A stretch of 64,000 nucleotides of DNA from Thiocapsa rosea (GCF_003634315.1 NZ_RBXL01000001.1:1038501-1102500), one strand, 5' to 3'. Counted from the stretch's first letter, positions 37,316 to 47,042 are shown. Made by a program: numbers and translations. Notes: generated by a model not told the origin, from the sequence alone.

Positions 37316-38089
37316 TCAGGGGGGATCGGCCCGACCGGGTTGCGGCAGCTCCCCTTCAACCATAATCGGCTTGAGCGCATGCAGGATGTTGGCGAAGAGA
37401 TGGCTGTGCTCGGCCTCTTCGCGGGCCAACAGGGCCTTCATGTGCTCGCGGCGGGTGGGCATGGAGAAACAGGCAGGGCAGGAGTCCAGGACGACCGGCA
37501 GTTCGGCACGTTCGGCATAGTCGGCGGTCTGACGCTCGCGGCAATAGACCAGCGGGCGGATGATGCGCACGTCACCCTCGTTGTTCAGGTAATGGGCCTT
37601 CATGGTGCGCAGTTGGCCGCCGTGGAAGAGCGACATCAGGAGACTCTCGGCCAGATCGTCGAGATGCTGGGCCAGAGCTAGCACGCCGTAACCCTGCTCG
37701 CGGCAGATGCGGTACATGATGCCGCGCTTCATGCGCGAGCAGTAGGCGCAGAAGGAGTCGCCGTCCATATGCTCATTGGCCTGGTCCATCAGGGGCTGCT
37801 GCTCGTAGAACCAGGGTATACCCAAGTCCTCGTAGTATGCCTTGAGGTGCTCGGGATCAAATCCCGGCACCTGCGGATCGACGGTCAGCACCGCCAGTTC
37901 GAAGCGCACCGGGGCATAGGTCTGCAGGTGCTTGAGGATGTGCAGCAGGGAGAGTGAGTCCTTGCCGCCCGAGACGCCGAGCAGGATGCGGTCGCCCTCG
38001 CCGATCATGCGGAAGTCCGCGATGGCACGGCCGACGAGCCGCAGAAGGGACTTGGGTGGTTTGGAGCGATTGTGCTCGGAGTGGCTCAT
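37316..38089 (-). CDS. ttcA: tRNA 2-thiocytidine synthetase TtcA
   Basis: Thiolates C32 of certain tRNAs using ATP and an Fe-S cluster. 257 residues from ATG 38089. PP-loop ATP site LLGVSGGKDSLSLLHIL at about 36-52; cluster ligands in DSFCAYCSRMKRG (about 118-128) and SCPACFS (about 205); LAQHLDDLAES near 145. Overlaps the next upstream gene by four bases (ATGA), forming an operon. Confidence 0.95.
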   Translation of the reverse strand: MSHSEHNRSKPPKSLLRLVGRAIADFRMIGEGDRILLGVSGGKDSLSLLHILKHLQTYAPVRFELAVLTVDPQVPGFDPEHLKAYYEDLGIPWFYEQQPLMDQANEHMDGDSFCAYCSRMKRGIMYRICREQGYGVLALAQHLDDLAESLLMSLFHGGQLRTMKAHYLNNEGDVRIIRPLVYCRERQTADYAERAELPVVLDSCPACFSMPTRREHMKALLAREEAEHSHLFANILHALKPIMVEGELPQPGRADPP

Positions 38090-38709
38090 ATGCGGGTCGT
38101 CTTCGCGAGCCGTGCGCCTTGGCGTTTCAAGACCGGGGCATTGGAGCGGCGGGTGGCGAGGAAGGCGAAGCGATGGACCTCGACCTCCCACTCGGTTTCT
38201 CCTGCGCTCAACACGAGACAGGAGGGTCCCCCGTAGGTTCGGGTCCGACCGGCCGCGCCAGGATTCAGAACCCAAGGCGTCGTATCCATGTCGAGCACGA
38301 GCCGATGGCTGTGCCCGTAAACGATGGCCCGCGCTGTCGGGAACCGGGCGCGCAGCCGCGCATGTCGGTCGCGCGCCGGACCCTGATGGCCGTGGATCAC
38401 GACCAAGCACCCACCCGGCAGCGTGAGCTCGACCCATTCCGGGAGCTGGCGCAAGAGGTCGTGATCGCGCTCCGGCCATCGGCGCGAGACATCGTTGTTG
38501 CCGAAGACGGCGAAGACCCGCCCGAGACCGGGCTGCATCCGGGCGAGGATATCGGCATTGCCGATATCCCCGCCGTGGATCGCCAGATCGCAGGTCGTGA
38601 CCAGGTGCTCGACGCGTGCATCCAGATCCCCATGCGTGTCGGACAGGATCGCAAGGCGCAGGCTGCGGCCGGGAATCCGAGCAATCACCCCACCGTCGCC
38701 GGAGCCCAT
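38086..38709 (-). CDS. metallophosphoesterase, YfcE/MJ0936 family
   Basis: 207 residues. Metal-site motifs in order: LAILSDTHGDL (about 18-28), AIHGGDIGN (about 43-51), FAVFGNNDVSR (about 66-76), VVIHGHQGP (about 104-112) and IVYGHSHRLV (about 129-138). Hydrolyses phosphodiesters or phosphomonoesters in vitro; physiological substrate unknown. Upstream partner of ttcA in a two-gene operon. Confidence 0.9.
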   Translation of the reverse strand: MGSGDGGVIARIPGRSLRLAILSDTHGDLDARVEHLVTTCDLAIHGGDIGNADILARMQPGLGRVFAVFGNNDVSRRWPERDHDLLRQLPEWVELTLPGGCLVVIHGHQGPARDRHARLRARFPTARAIVYGHSHRLVLDMDTTPWVLNPGAAGRTRTYGGPSCLVLSAGETEWEVEVHRFAFLATRRSNAPVLKRQGARLAKTTRI

Positions 38710-38713
38710 CGTC

Positions 38714-39712
38714 CTAATCCATCGTCAGCGCAAGCTTGCCGGTGACATGGCCTGTCTCGATGTGCTTGTGCGCCTCCTGCGCCTGCGCGAGCGGGAAGGT
38801 TTCCGAGACATGGATGCGCAGGTCGCCCTGGTCGATCAGCTTGGCGCAGCGGCGCAGGATCTCGCCCTGGTGGGTGCGTGCCCGCGGCAGATCCCGAAGC
38901 ATCGGGGTCAGCATCAGCTCCAGACTGATCCGCAGATTGCGCACGCGCGCCTCCTTCAGGTCCAAGTCGGGTCCCGGATCCAGAATGGTCACCAGATCAC
39001 CGTAGTGGGCCATCGCAGGGATGGTCTTGCGGAAGACCTCGGGGCCGACGGTATCCAGAGCGATGTCCACGCCGTGCCCTTCGCTCCAGTGCATGACAGA
39101 CTCGACGAGGTCCTCTTCTTTGTAGTTGATGCAATACTCGGCGCCGAGCGCATGGGCGAAATCGGCCTTCTCCGAGCTGCTCACGGTCGTGCAGACGCGC
39201 GCACCCGCCGCCTTGGCGAGCTGGATGGCCACATGCCCCACCCCGCCTGCGCCGCCATGGATCAGGACCCGCTGTCCCTCGAGCAAACGCGCCCGGTCGT
39301 GCAGCGACTCCCAGGCCGTGAGCAGGACCAGCGGCGCCGCGGCGGCCTCGACGAACCCGATCTCGCGCGGTTTGGCCTGCGCCAGATGGTTGTCGAGCAG
39401 GATATACTCGGCGTAGTTGCCGACCGGCCCGCCGAGCCCGCCCCAACAGAACCAGACCTCGTCACCCGGCTTGAAACGCGTGACCGCTTCGCCCGCGGCC
39501 TCGACCACGCCGGCTCCGTCGCAGCCCAAAACCGCCGGCAAGCCGTTCGGAATCAGGGGTCCGTTGGTGCGGATCTTGGTATCCACCGGATTCACACCGG
39601 CGGCCTTGAGCCTGACTAGGATATCGTCCGGCCCGCCGATCTCGGGACGACGCCGATCGACCAGTTGCAAAACGGCCGGCCCGCCGGTCTCGCGCATCTC
39701 GATTGCCTTCAT
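38714..39712 (-). CDS. zinc-less quinone oxidoreductase (MDR family)
   Basis: 332 residues from ATG 39712 (MKAIEMRETGGPAVLQLVDR). Medium-chain dehydrogenase fold: GroES-like N-terminal part with AAGVNPVDTKIRTNG and VLGCDGAGVVEAAGE, and a Rossmann domain with VLIHGGAGGVGHVAIQLAKA at about 145-165. No catalytic or structural zinc cysteines, so a NADPH:quinone reductase/crotonyl-type enzyme of the QOR group. Starts about 160 bases from the divergent nitrilase-fusion gene; its 3' end is 4 bases from the phosphoesterase start. Confidence 0.9.
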   Translation of the reverse strand: MKAIEMRETGGPAVLQLVDRRRPEIGGPDDILVRLKAAGVNPVDTKIRTNGPLIPNGLPAVLGCDGAGVVEAAGEAVTRFKPGDEVWFCWGGLGGPVGNYAEYILLDNHLAQAKPREIGFVEAAAAPLVLLTAWESLHDRARLLEGQRVLIHGGAGGVGHVAIQLAKAAGARVCTTVSSSEKADFAHALGAEYCINYKEEDLVESVMHWSEGHGVDIALDTVGPEVFRKTIPAMAHYGDLVTILDPGPDLDLKEARVRNLRISLELMLTPMLRDLPRARTHQGEILRRCAKLIDQGDLRIHVSETFPLAQAQEAHKHIETGHVTGKLALTMD

Positions 39713-39874
39713 GGACGTTTCACCTCGTGTCGTAAGTCTTTCCGAATCCACTACCGACGGCAGCGCTCGGGGGCATGCTAGCCCCATCGACAGGTTCGGC
39801 ACAATCCGAGGGCCCGACCCGGAACCCAGCCGAGCCCTGCCGCGATCGCCAGCCACCGCAACGGAGTACCCAGC

Positions 39875-41449
39875 ATGTCCAACACCGCCAAGACCAAGCT
39901 CGCGAAACCGCCTTTGATCGTGCGCAATGCCCGCGTCAAAGACATCCCCCACATCCGCAGCCTAGTGTCGCGCGTCTATCAGGCAAGCGGCATGGGGACC
40001 TATTCGCGGGCCATGCTTCTGGGCCAGATCCACAACTTCCCCGAAGGACAGTTCGTCGCCGAATACGAGGGCGCCATCGTCGGCTACTGCGCCACCTTCC
40101 TGATCAACGGCGATGTGGCCCTCCAGCCGCACACCTGGAACGAGATCACCGGGGGCGGCTACGCCTCGCGGCACGACCCGAACGGCGACTATCTCTACGG
40201 CATGGAGGTCTGCGTCGACCCGGACTACCGCGGGCTGCGTCTGGGCCAGCGTCTCTACGACGAGCGCAAGAAGCTAGCCCGCTCCTGGGACGTCAAAGGC
40301 ATCGTCTTCGGCGGGCGCATCCCCTCGCTCAGCAAGCGCCTGCGCCGATACGGAACGCCGGATGCCTATCTCGAGGAGGTCAAAGCGAACCGATTGCGCG
40401 ATCCGGTGCTGACCTTCCAGATGCGCAACGGCTTCGAGGTCTTGGGAATGCTGCCGCGTTACCTGCCCGAGGACAAGGAATCCGAGGGCTACGCGGTTCA
40501 TCTGGTCTGGCGCAACCCCAATGCGCCGGACGAGAAGGAAGAGCAGCGCGCCAAAAGCTACGGCGGCCGCTTACCCGACACCGTGCGTGTCGCGACCGTG
40601 CAGTACATGCAGCGGCGGGTCGGCTCGTTCGAGGAGTTCACCGATCTCGTGCGCTACTTCGTCGACGTCACCGCCGACTACCGGGCGGACTTCGTCGTCT
40701 TCCCGGAACTCTTTACCCTGCAGCTGCTCTCGATGGAGGATCAGGAGCTCTCGCCCGCCGAGTCGATCGAGGCCCTGACCAAGTACACCGAGCCGCTCAA
40801 GGATGCGCTGCGCGACATGGCGGTGCGCTACAACATCAACATCATCGGCGGCTCGCACCCCACGCGGATGCCCAACGGCCGGGTCGAGAACGTCTGTTAC
40901 GTCTGTCTGCGCAGCGGCGAGGTGCATGAGCAACCCAAGATCCACCCGACCCCGAACGAGGTCTATTGGTGGAACATCGAGGGCGGCCAGTCGCTGAACG
41001 CGATCGACACCGACTGCGGTCCCATCGGTGTTCTGATCTGCTACGACGCCGAGTTTCCCGAGCTCGGCCGTCATCTGGTCGATCAGGGCGCCAACATCGT
41101 CTTCGTGCCCTTCTGCACCGACGAGCGCCAGTCCTATCTGCGGGTGCGCTACTGCGCCCAAGCGCGCGCGATCGAAAACCAGTGCTACGTCGTCATGTCC
41201 GGCAACGTCGGCAATCTGCCGAAGGTCCACAACATGGACATCCAATACGCCCAGAGCTGCATCCTTACACCCTGCGACTTCCCTTTCGCGCGCGACGGGA
41301 TCGCGGCCGACACCACGCCCAATGTCGAGACGGTCGCCTTCGCCGATCTGCGTCTGGAGGCCCTGCGTGCCGCGCGCAATTCGGGGACGGTTCAGAACCT
41401 GAAGGATCGCCGGCATGATCTCTATACAACGGTGTGGCGGGAGCGCTGA
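39875..41449 (+). CDS. GNAT acetyltransferase - carbon-nitrogen hydrolase fusion
   Basis: 524 residues. N-terminal GNAT domain (about 14-205) with the acetyl-CoA loop region VCVDPDYRGLRLGQRLYDER (about 110-130). C-terminal nitrilase-superfamily domain (about 228-505) with the Glu-Lys-Cys triad: FVVFPELFTLQ (Glu), EQPKIHPTPNE (Lys) and GVLICYDAEFPELG (Cys389). Known as a conserved two-domain architecture in proteobacteria. The substrate is unknown; an amide hydrolysis linked to N-acetyl transfer is a reasonable inference. Confidence 0.92.
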   Translation: MSNTAKTKLAKPPLIVRNARVKDIPHIRSLVSRVYQASGMGTYSRAMLLGQIHNFPEGQFVAEYEGAIVGYCATFLINGDVALQPHTWNEITGGGYASRHDPNGDYLYGMEVCVDPDYRGLRLGQRLYDERKKLARSWDVKGIVFGGRIPSLSKRLRRYGTPDAYLEEVKANRLRDPVLTFQMRNGFEVLGMLPRYLPEDKESEGYAVHLVWRNPNAPDEKEEQRAKSYGGRLPDTVRVATVQYMQRRVGSFEEFTDLVRYFVDVTADYRADFVVFPELFTLQLLSMEDQELSPAESIEALTKYTEPLKDALRDMAVRYNINIIGGSHPTRMPNGRVENVCYVCLRSGEVHEQPKIHPTPNEVYWWNIEGGQSLNAIDTDCGPIGVLICYDAEFPELGRHLVDQGANIVFVPFCTDERQSYLRVRYCAQARAIENQCYVVMSGNVGNLPKVHNMDIQYAQSCILTPCDFPFARDGIAADTTPNVETVAFADLRLEALRAARNSGTVQNLKDRRHDLYTTVWRER

Positions 41450-42052
41450 GGTCAGTAGCGCACTCGTGCAGGCCACGCTCGCGCTTGAGTCCGAGAGAAG
41501 CGGGTCTGCTCAGCCGACATGCCGGGGCGCAGCGGATCGGTCGAGTGCCAATCACCGACCGAGACATCGCCGCGCTCCCACAAAGGGTGATAGGGCAGAT
41601 CGTGGCCCTTACAGGTAAAGGTAGACGTCGCGGTCTGTCCAGTCGGCGATCGGATGGATCTTGTAGCGTCCGTCCTTAACCTGGAGCACAGGCAAGGCGC
41701 TGCGCGTGCTGGCTTGCACCCGTCTCAGTCCGGCGAACCAGGTGGAGACGCCCAACTCCTTCAAGGCGCGCTGCGTGGGCTCACTTTATTGACCCGATTG
41801 TAGTGCTCGATGCCCTCGCGGCCGCCCTCCGAGAGTCGACCCGCCGTGTCTCCAGCCAGGCCGGGGAGATGTCGGCGCGGTAAACCCTCAGGTCGAGATC
41901 CAGCCGGTCCGCGAGCGTATCCACGAAGCGGTAGGTCTCCGGGAAGAGATAGCCGGTATCGATCAGGATCACCGGGATTCGCGGGATCACCCGGGCGACC
42001 AGATGCATCCAGTTGGACAGAAGCCTGATTGCGGCTGCAAACGAGAACAAGA
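41450..42052 (-). pseudogene. cysH: cysH, PAPS/APS reductase, with several frameshifts
   Basis: Reading leftward from about 42050: [20 protein letters not shown] and [16 protein letters not shown] (CysH core), then in a shifted frame [15 protein letters not shown], then [20 protein letters not shown] and [19 protein letters not shown] single-base insertion (CTGTAAGGG for CTGAAGGGC) breaks the next part, and [12 protein letters not shown], with the catalytic Cys, follows in another frame near 41490-41455. At least three frameshifts; the N-terminus is also missing. Would have reduced activated sulfate to sulfite. Confidence 0.85.
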
Positions 42053-42415
42053 AGCACCCGCCATCAGCGATCGAGCATCGGGCAGGTTGTGCACGTCGGG
42101 CACGCGAAGGTCGACCCGATAGAGGATATTCACCCCGTCGATCGACTCCGCAATGCTCTCGACCGAAAAGCCGATCTCGGCCTCAATGAACAGACGCGGC
42201 ACGGAGACGTCGGCGCGACGCTTCGGAATTTACACCTGCTTTCGCAGAAAAAAATTGAATTCCGAATCAGAATGTTGGCTTCATAAGGGTCGGTTTTCAG
42301 CGGCAGTTCAGTTTGAACCATCAGGCTGCACCCGTCGCTTGAGCAGTCGAGCGGAGCCATCCGCGAACAACTGGCTTGATCGGCACCGACAAACTCTCTC
42401 AAACGGAGCAAGCAG
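42053..42415. other. gene-free stretch upstream of PepSY gene
   Basis: Minus-strand frame 42202-41987 ([40 protein letters not shown]) reads like a protein fragment that might precede the cysH remnant, but I cannot name it. The rest shows no coding signal; an A-rich segment (CAGAAAAAAATTGAATTC) lies at 42245-42262. Confidence 0.4.
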
Positions 42416-42724
42416 ATGAAACGACATCACCTGATGGCAACCACCGGTCTTGGACTGCTGCTGGCAATGGGCAATCCCCTAGCCAGTGAGCGACTCGACC
42501 ACGACGAGATCAAGCAACTGCGCGGGACCGGCGCGATCCTGCCGATGGAACAGGCGATGGCCAGTGCTGAATCCGTACAGCCGGGTCAACTCGTGGAAGC
42601 CGAGCTCGAGCGAAAAGACAGCACCTATCGTTACGAGATCACGATTCTGGCCGCCGACGGGACTGCCCATAAGCTTTATCTCGATGCCGCAACCGGCGAC
42701 GTGATCAGGAGGAAAGAGAAGTAA
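42416..42724 (+). CDS. PepSY-domain periplasmic protein
   Basis: 102 residues with a signal peptide (MKRHHLMATTGLGLLLAMGN, cleavage near ASE). The rest is one PepSY domain: LPMEQAMASAESVQPGQLVE, ELERKDSTYRYEITILAADG and the end KLYLDAATGDVIRRKEK. Such proteins commonly accompany two-component systems or ferric reductases. Here a ferric-reductase-like gene follows after about 280 bases, so a linked role at the membrane is plausible. Confidence 0.88.
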   Translation: MKRHHLMATTGLGLLLAMGNPLASERLDHDEIKQLRGTGAILPMEQAMASAESVQPGQLVEAELERKDSTYRYEITILAADGTAHKLYLDAATGDVIRRKEK

Positions 42725-42731
42725 GCCATGC

Positions 42732-42815
42732 TGAACCGCGTCCGCACGAATCGGCACTCGGGGCATGTCGGACAACGGTCCAGACAGCCACATCTTTGAC
42801 GGCCGACGCGGTTCA
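42732..42815. repeat. variant palindromic repeat with TGAACCGCGTC/GACGCGGTTCA ends
   Basis: Terminal inverted repeats match those of module B (with TGA for TAA), but the interior is different. It lies 8 bases after the PepSY stop codon. Confidence 0.65.
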
Positions 42816-42866
42816 GACGAACGACGTTGCCTTCTGCGTCAGCAATCCTGCATTTTCTCGATTTCT

Positions 42867-42951
42867 TAAACCGCGCGAGCGCCGACACTCATCGATGCTG
42901 CCAAGATCGATCCAAGCCAATAACAACGCATACCGCACGGGGCGCGGTTTA
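42867..42951 (-). repeat. diverged module A of the composite repeat
   Basis: TAAACCGCGCGAGCGCCGAC...GCATACCGCACGGGGCGCGG then TTTA. The central hairpin has decayed, but both ends and the GCATACCGCAC block are preserved. Confidence 0.75.
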
Positions 42952-43000
42952 CCCAATTCAAACGAGCAATCATTGCGTCAATCAAGGGGCTCCGGCCATC

Positions 43001-44320
43001 ATGACAATCCATCTAACCGGCTTCATTGCGCTTCTCGTACTTGCCTGGGCGGGCGCACTCAGCGTGAGTGGTCCGGGGACCAACTCCCTGCCATGGGCCA
43101 TTCAAAGCCAAGCGCTCTACCTCAGCGGCCTACTCGCGATCGGCCTGATGTCGCTCGCGATGGTGCTCGCGACGCGCCCGACCTGGTTGGAACGCCCTCT
43201 CGGCGGAATGGACCGCGTCTACCGCCTGCACAAATGGACCGCCATTCTTGCTGTCAGCTTCGCCGCCACGCACTGGCTGCTTGAGGAAGGGGACGACCTG
43301 ATCAAATCCGTGTTCGGTCGCCATGGGCGACCGCTGGAAGAGCAGTTCAGCGGTCTGCTTCACGACGTGCGCGATGTCGGCGAGGAACTTGGCGAGATCG
43401 GCATCTACCTTCTGCTGGCCATGCTGGTACTGAGTCTCCTGAAGCGTTTCCCATACAAGTTCTGGCGCCATGTCCATCGTGCAATGCCGCTTCTGTATCT
43501 GGCGCTCGCCTTTCATGCCGCCGTGCTGGCTCCAACCCATTACTGGAGCCAACCGCTGGGCCTGCTTCTCGGGATGCTGCTGGTGGCGGGATCGGTGGCC
43601 GCCGTTATGTCACTCTTGGGACTCGTCGGCCAGAGTCGCAGGGCACGAGGGTCGATCGTGTCGATCTCGACCCCTTCGCACGATGTCACCGAGATGGTCT
43701 GTCAGCTGGAACCCCGTTGGCGGGGACATCGCGCCGGGCAGTTCGCCTTCGTGAGCTTTGATCGTTTCGAGGGCCATCACCCCTTCACCATCGCGAGCGC
43801 CGATCACGGGGACCGTCGTGTGACGTTCCTGATCAAGGCGCTGGGCGATTTTACCCGCGCGCTGCCACAGCGAATTGCCGTGGGGCAGGCCGTGACGGTC
43901 GAGGGGCCTTACGGCTTCTTTCAGCTCCCGCGCCGGAATCCCGAGGCAAGACAGATCTGGGTGGCCGGCGGAATCGGTGTCACGCCCTTCATCGCCTGGC
44001 TGGAAGCCTTGCGCGCCAAGCCGGACGCCTCTCTCATCACGGATCTGCATTACAGCACACGGAACCGCGGAACAGATCCCTTCGTTGATCGCCTCGAAAC
44101 CCTGTGCGCGGACCTGCCGGGCGTCTCGCTTCACATCCACGACAGCCAGGCCGGAAGCACGCTGAGCGCCGAGCATCTTGCATCCATGCACGACGGATTG
44201 CGCAAGACCGAAGTCTGGTTCTGCGGCCCAAGCCGATTTGCCAAGCGGTTGCGGACCGGACTGACACGCGCATGGCGCGGACGCTTGCGCTTCCATCAGG
44301 AAGCCTTCGAGATGCGCTGA
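43001..44320 (+). CDS. ferric reductase-like transmembrane oxidoreductase (NOX/FRE type)
   Basis: 439 residues from ATG 43001. About six membrane helices in the first 220 residues with haem-ligand His candidates in YRLHKWTAILAVSFAATHWL and KFWRHVHRAMPLLYLALAFH. Then an FAD-binding domain (about 235-320; HHPFTIASAD) and an NAD(P)-binding domain (about 325-439; WVAGGIGVTPFIAWLEAL, and the terminal EVWFCGPSRFAKRLR). Moves electrons from NAD(P)H across the membrane to Fe(III) or another acceptor. Follows the PepSY gene. Confidence 0.9.
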   Translation: MTIHLTGFIALLVLAWAGALSVSGPGTNSLPWAIQSQALYLSGLLAIGLMSLAMVLATRPTWLERPLGGMDRVYRLHKWTAILAVSFAATHWLLEEGDDLIKSVFGRHGRPLEEQFSGLLHDVRDVGEELGEIGIYLLLAMLVLSLLKRFPYKFWRHVHRAMPLLYLALAFHAAVLAPTHYWSQPLGLLLGMLLVAGSVAAVMSLLGLVGQSRRARGSIVSISTPSHDVTEMVCQLEPRWRGHRAGQFAFVSFDRFEGHHPFTIASADHGDRRVTFLIKALGDFTRALPQRIAVGQAVTVEGPYGFFQLPRRNPEARQIWVAGGIGVTPFIAWLEALRAKPDASLITDLHYSTRNRGTDPFVDRLETLCADLPGVSLHIHDSQAGSTLSAEHLASMHDGLRKTEVWFCGPSRFAKRLRTGLTRAWRGRLRFHQEAFEMR

Positions 44321-44765
44321 ACGGCCATACCAGACCGAGTGTCAGCTCAAGCGCGCGGCTGACGACACCCCGGGGGAGCGCCGCTTGGGCGGCGTTGCTT
44401 CCGGCCGATCGGATGTGCAATGCACGATCGTCGAGGATCTGCTGGCCGATCTGGATCGGGCGCTGGGTTGAGGGCGTCGAGGATGGAATCGCCGGCGTCT
44501 GCTTGCCGAGCGCCTGCCCGTGGTCGGGATATCTCGGCCCCAGGCATGCCGCCCGGCTCGCCGGGCATGGAAGGCCCCGTCCTATTAGGTGATGAGTTTC
44601 GATGCCGAGGGAAAAATGCAGGTGTTTGCCGAGCACTGACGGCCCACCTGCCAGGTTGCTGACAGGCGCAGTCAGCCTATGGTCAGCACTCCTGCGTTAC
44701 CTTGCACCCAAGGCCGCGATTCCTCGCGACCAAACCCCTTCAAGGCAACAAACGGAGCGCGAACC
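44321..44765. other. gene-free stretch with dispersed repeat
   Basis: Carries TTGCTTCCGGCCGATCGGAT (44395-44414), inverted relative to the copy near 24424-24450, and a GCCCGGCTCGCCGGGC hairpin near 44553. No convincing gene. Confidence 0.45.
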
Positions 44766-44984
44766 ATGAACACCTCTTCAATCCAGCATCCCGCCCAGAT
44801 GAGCGCGATCGGCGTCATGCGGACACGGAGCGGTCTCGCGGCCAGAGGTGTCCGTACCCCATCCATCCGGCAGCGGCCGACGCTCGCATCACGCCGCGCG
44901 GCCGAGCCGACCATGTCGATCGAGGACGCGATCGCGCGCTACGTCGCCGATCAGCCCCCGCAGCTCTATCGCAGCGGCGCCTGA
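44766..44984 (+). CDS. possible small protein, 72 aa
   Basis: ATG 44766 is preceded by GGAG at an 8-9 base distance. Translation MNTSSIQHPAQMSAIGVMRT ... MSIEDAIARYVADQPPQLYR is basic, without signal or membrane segment. The end (SIEDAIARYVADQPPQLYR) looks like a genuine protein helix. No family recognised. Confidence 0.45.
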   Translation: MNTSSIQHPAQMSAIGVMRTRSGLAARGVRTPSIRQRPTLASRRAAEPTMSIEDAIARYVADQPPQLYRSGA

Positions 44985-45006
44985 TCGTCATGTCCGGGAT
45001 CCGGCA

Positions 45007-45942
45007 TTAGGGCAGCGACGCCTTGGGAAACACCGCACCCTTGATCTGCTCCGCGGTCAGTGCCGGGGCGCATTCCAGAATAAAGCGCACGGCATAGTCA
45101 CGCAGATAGTGACCGCGTCGCAGAGCCAGACGGGCGGTATTGACCTCGAACATGTCAGAGGTGTCGAGCAGGCACAGGCCCGAATCGCGGACCGGGTCGT
45201 AGGCCATCGCGGCGACGATCCCCACGCCCAGACCAAGCTCCACATAGGTCTTGATGACATCCGCGTCGAGGGCGGACATGACCACGTCGGGCATGAGCCC
45301 GGCTCGCTCGAAGACGGCATCGATGCGCGCCCGAGCAGTATTGCCGGGGTAGTAGGTGATAATGGGATAATCGGCGATCGCCTTGAGCGTCAGGTGCTCG
45401 ACGCCCGTCAACGGATGCCCGACGGGGACGATCGGGGCATGCCGCCACTGATAGTACGGAAAGCTGACCAGATCCTCTTCGTCGGCCAACGCCTCGGTGG
45501 CGATGCCGATGTCCACCTGGCCGGCGCGCAGCTGGGCGACGATCTCGCGCGGGCCGCACTCGTGCAGCTCCAGATAGACCTTCGGAAAGGTCTGTCTGAA
45601 GCGCGTCACCACCGACGGCAAGGCATAGCGGGCCTGGGTGTGGGTGGTGGCGATGGCCAGACGCCCTTCGTCCTGCCGGGCGAACTGCTCGCTCAGGTGC
45701 TTGATGTTTTGGGTGTCGAGCAGTATGCGCTCGACCATCGGCATCAGCTCCTTGCCCGGCTCGGTCAGGCCGAGCAGACGCTTGCCTCGGCGCATGAACA
45801 GCTCCACCCCGAGCTCGTCCTCCAGGTCCTTGATGTGCTTGGAGACACCCGATTGGGCGGTATAGAGCGCGTTGGCCACCTCGGTCAGGTTGAAATTGTG
45901 CCGGACCGCCTCGTGCAGGATACGCAGTTGCTGGAAGTTCAC
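45007..45942 (-). CDS. cysB: CysB-like LysR regulator of sulfur assimilation
   Basis: 311 residues. N-terminal winged helix (MNFQQLRILHEAVRHNFNLT, VANALYTAQSGVSKHIKDLE at about 20-40) with the extended CysB/Cbl hinge, then a periplasmic-binding-like effector domain with ATTHTQARYALP and ELGLGVGIVAAMAYDP, typical of CysB. Activates cys genes when N-acetylserine is present. It follows cysA with 1 base between coding regions, so it is probably the last gene of cysTWA-cysB. Confidence 0.92.
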   Translation of the reverse strand: MNFQQLRILHEAVRHNFNLTEVANALYTAQSGVSKHIKDLEDELGVELFMRRGKRLLGLTEPGKELMPMVERILLDTQNIKHLSEQFARQDEGRLAIATTHTQARYALPSVVTRFRQTFPKVYLELHECGPREIVAQLRAGQVDIGIATEALADEEDLVSFPYYQWRHAPIVPVGHPLTGVEHLTLKAIADYPIITYYPGNTARARIDAVFERAGLMPDVVMSALDADVIKTYVELGLGVGIVAAMAYDPVRDSGLCLLDTSDMFEVNTARLALRRGHYLRDYAVRFILECAPALTAEQIKGAVFPKASLP

Positions 45943-45943
45943 G

Positions 45944-47032
45944 TCAGGCGGCCTCGCGCGGAAAGACCCGGATCCGCGAGGCCGACAGACGCACCCGTTG
46001 CCCCTCGGTCAAGGCGAGTGCCTGGATCCGCTCGCGCGGCAGGATGACCTCGTAATGGTCGGCGGGCTCGCTGCGGCCCGAGGCGTCGGGAAGGCGGTCA
46101 AGCTCGACCCTGACCCCGGAGCCGAAGGCGAGGATGCGCGCGACGACGGCCTCGACCCCGTGCGGCGCGGCTGGATCGGTCAGGATCTCCAGCTCGTGTG
46201 GACGCGCGAATCCGATCGCGTCCGCGCCCTGGCCGGCGTCATGGCCGTCGTAAGGCATGGTGGAGCCGCCGATCCGCAGATGCGCCCCGTCGATCCGCCC
46301 GTGAAACACATTGACCGCGCCGAGAAACCCGTAGACGAAGGGGGTGGCCGGGTGCTCGTAGACCTCGGCCGGCGTGCCGATCTGCTCGACGCGACCTTGA
46401 TGCATCAGCACCACGCGATCGGCGACCTCCAGTGCCTCCTCTTGATCGTGGGTGACGAAGATGGATGTCACGTGCAGCTCGTCGTGCAGACGTCGCAGCC
46501 AACGCCGCAGCTCCTTGCGAACCTGGGCGTCGAGCGCGCCGAACGGCTCGTCGAGCAGCAGCACCCGCGGCTCGACCGCCAGCGCCCGGGCGAGCGCGAC
46601 CCGTTGACGCTGGCCGCCGGACAATTGGGCCGGAAAGCGATCGGCCAGGGCACCGAGTTGCACCAGATCGAGCAGACGCCGGACCCGTTGTCGGATCTCG
46701 ACCTCCTTGGGGCGGACCCGCCGCGGCTTCACCCGCAGCCCGAAGGCGACATTCTCCAGCACGGTCATGTGGCGAAACAGGGCATAGTGCTGAAAGACGA
46801 ATCCGACCTGACGCTCCCGCACATGGGTGTCCGAGGCGTCCTCGCCTTCCAGGACGACGCGTCCCGAGTCCGCGGTCTCCAGCCCGGCGATCACCCGCAG
46901 GAGCGTCGTCTTGCCGCAGCCCGACGGACCCAGCAGCGCCGTCAATGCGCCGCTCGGGAAATCAAGCGAGACATCGTTCAAGGCGACAAACCGGCCGAAG
47001 GTCTTGTTGATCTGCTCGACCTGGATACTCAT
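45944..47032 (-). CDS. cysA: sulfate/thiosulfate ABC transporter ATPase CysA
   Basis: 362 residues. Walker [19 protein letters not shown] at about 35-52, signature [16 protein letters not shown] at about 135-150, Walker [14 protein letters not shown]-loop [18 protein letters not shown]-terminal TOBE-like regulatory part from about 240. Energises sulfate uptake through CysT and CysW with Sbp. Gene order cysT-cysW-cysA. Confidence 0.95.
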   Translation of the reverse strand: MSIQVEQINKTFGRFVALNDVSLDFPSGALTALLGPSGCGKTTLLRVIAGLETADSGRVVLEGEDASDTHVRERQVGFVFQHYALFRHMTVLENVAFGLRVKPRRVRPKEVEIRQRVRRLLDLVQLGALADRFPAQLSGGQRQRVALARALAVEPRVLLLDEPFGALDAQVRKELRRWLRRLHDELHVTSIFVTHDQEEALEVADRVVLMHQGRVEQIGTPAEVYEHPATPFVYGFLGAVNVFHGRIDGAHLRIGGSTMPYDGHDAGQGADAIGFARPHELEILTDPAAPHGVEAVVARILAFGSGVRVELDRLPDASGRSEPADHYEVILPRERIQALALTEGQRVRLSASRIRVFPREAA

Positions 47033-47042
47033 CGGAGACTCC

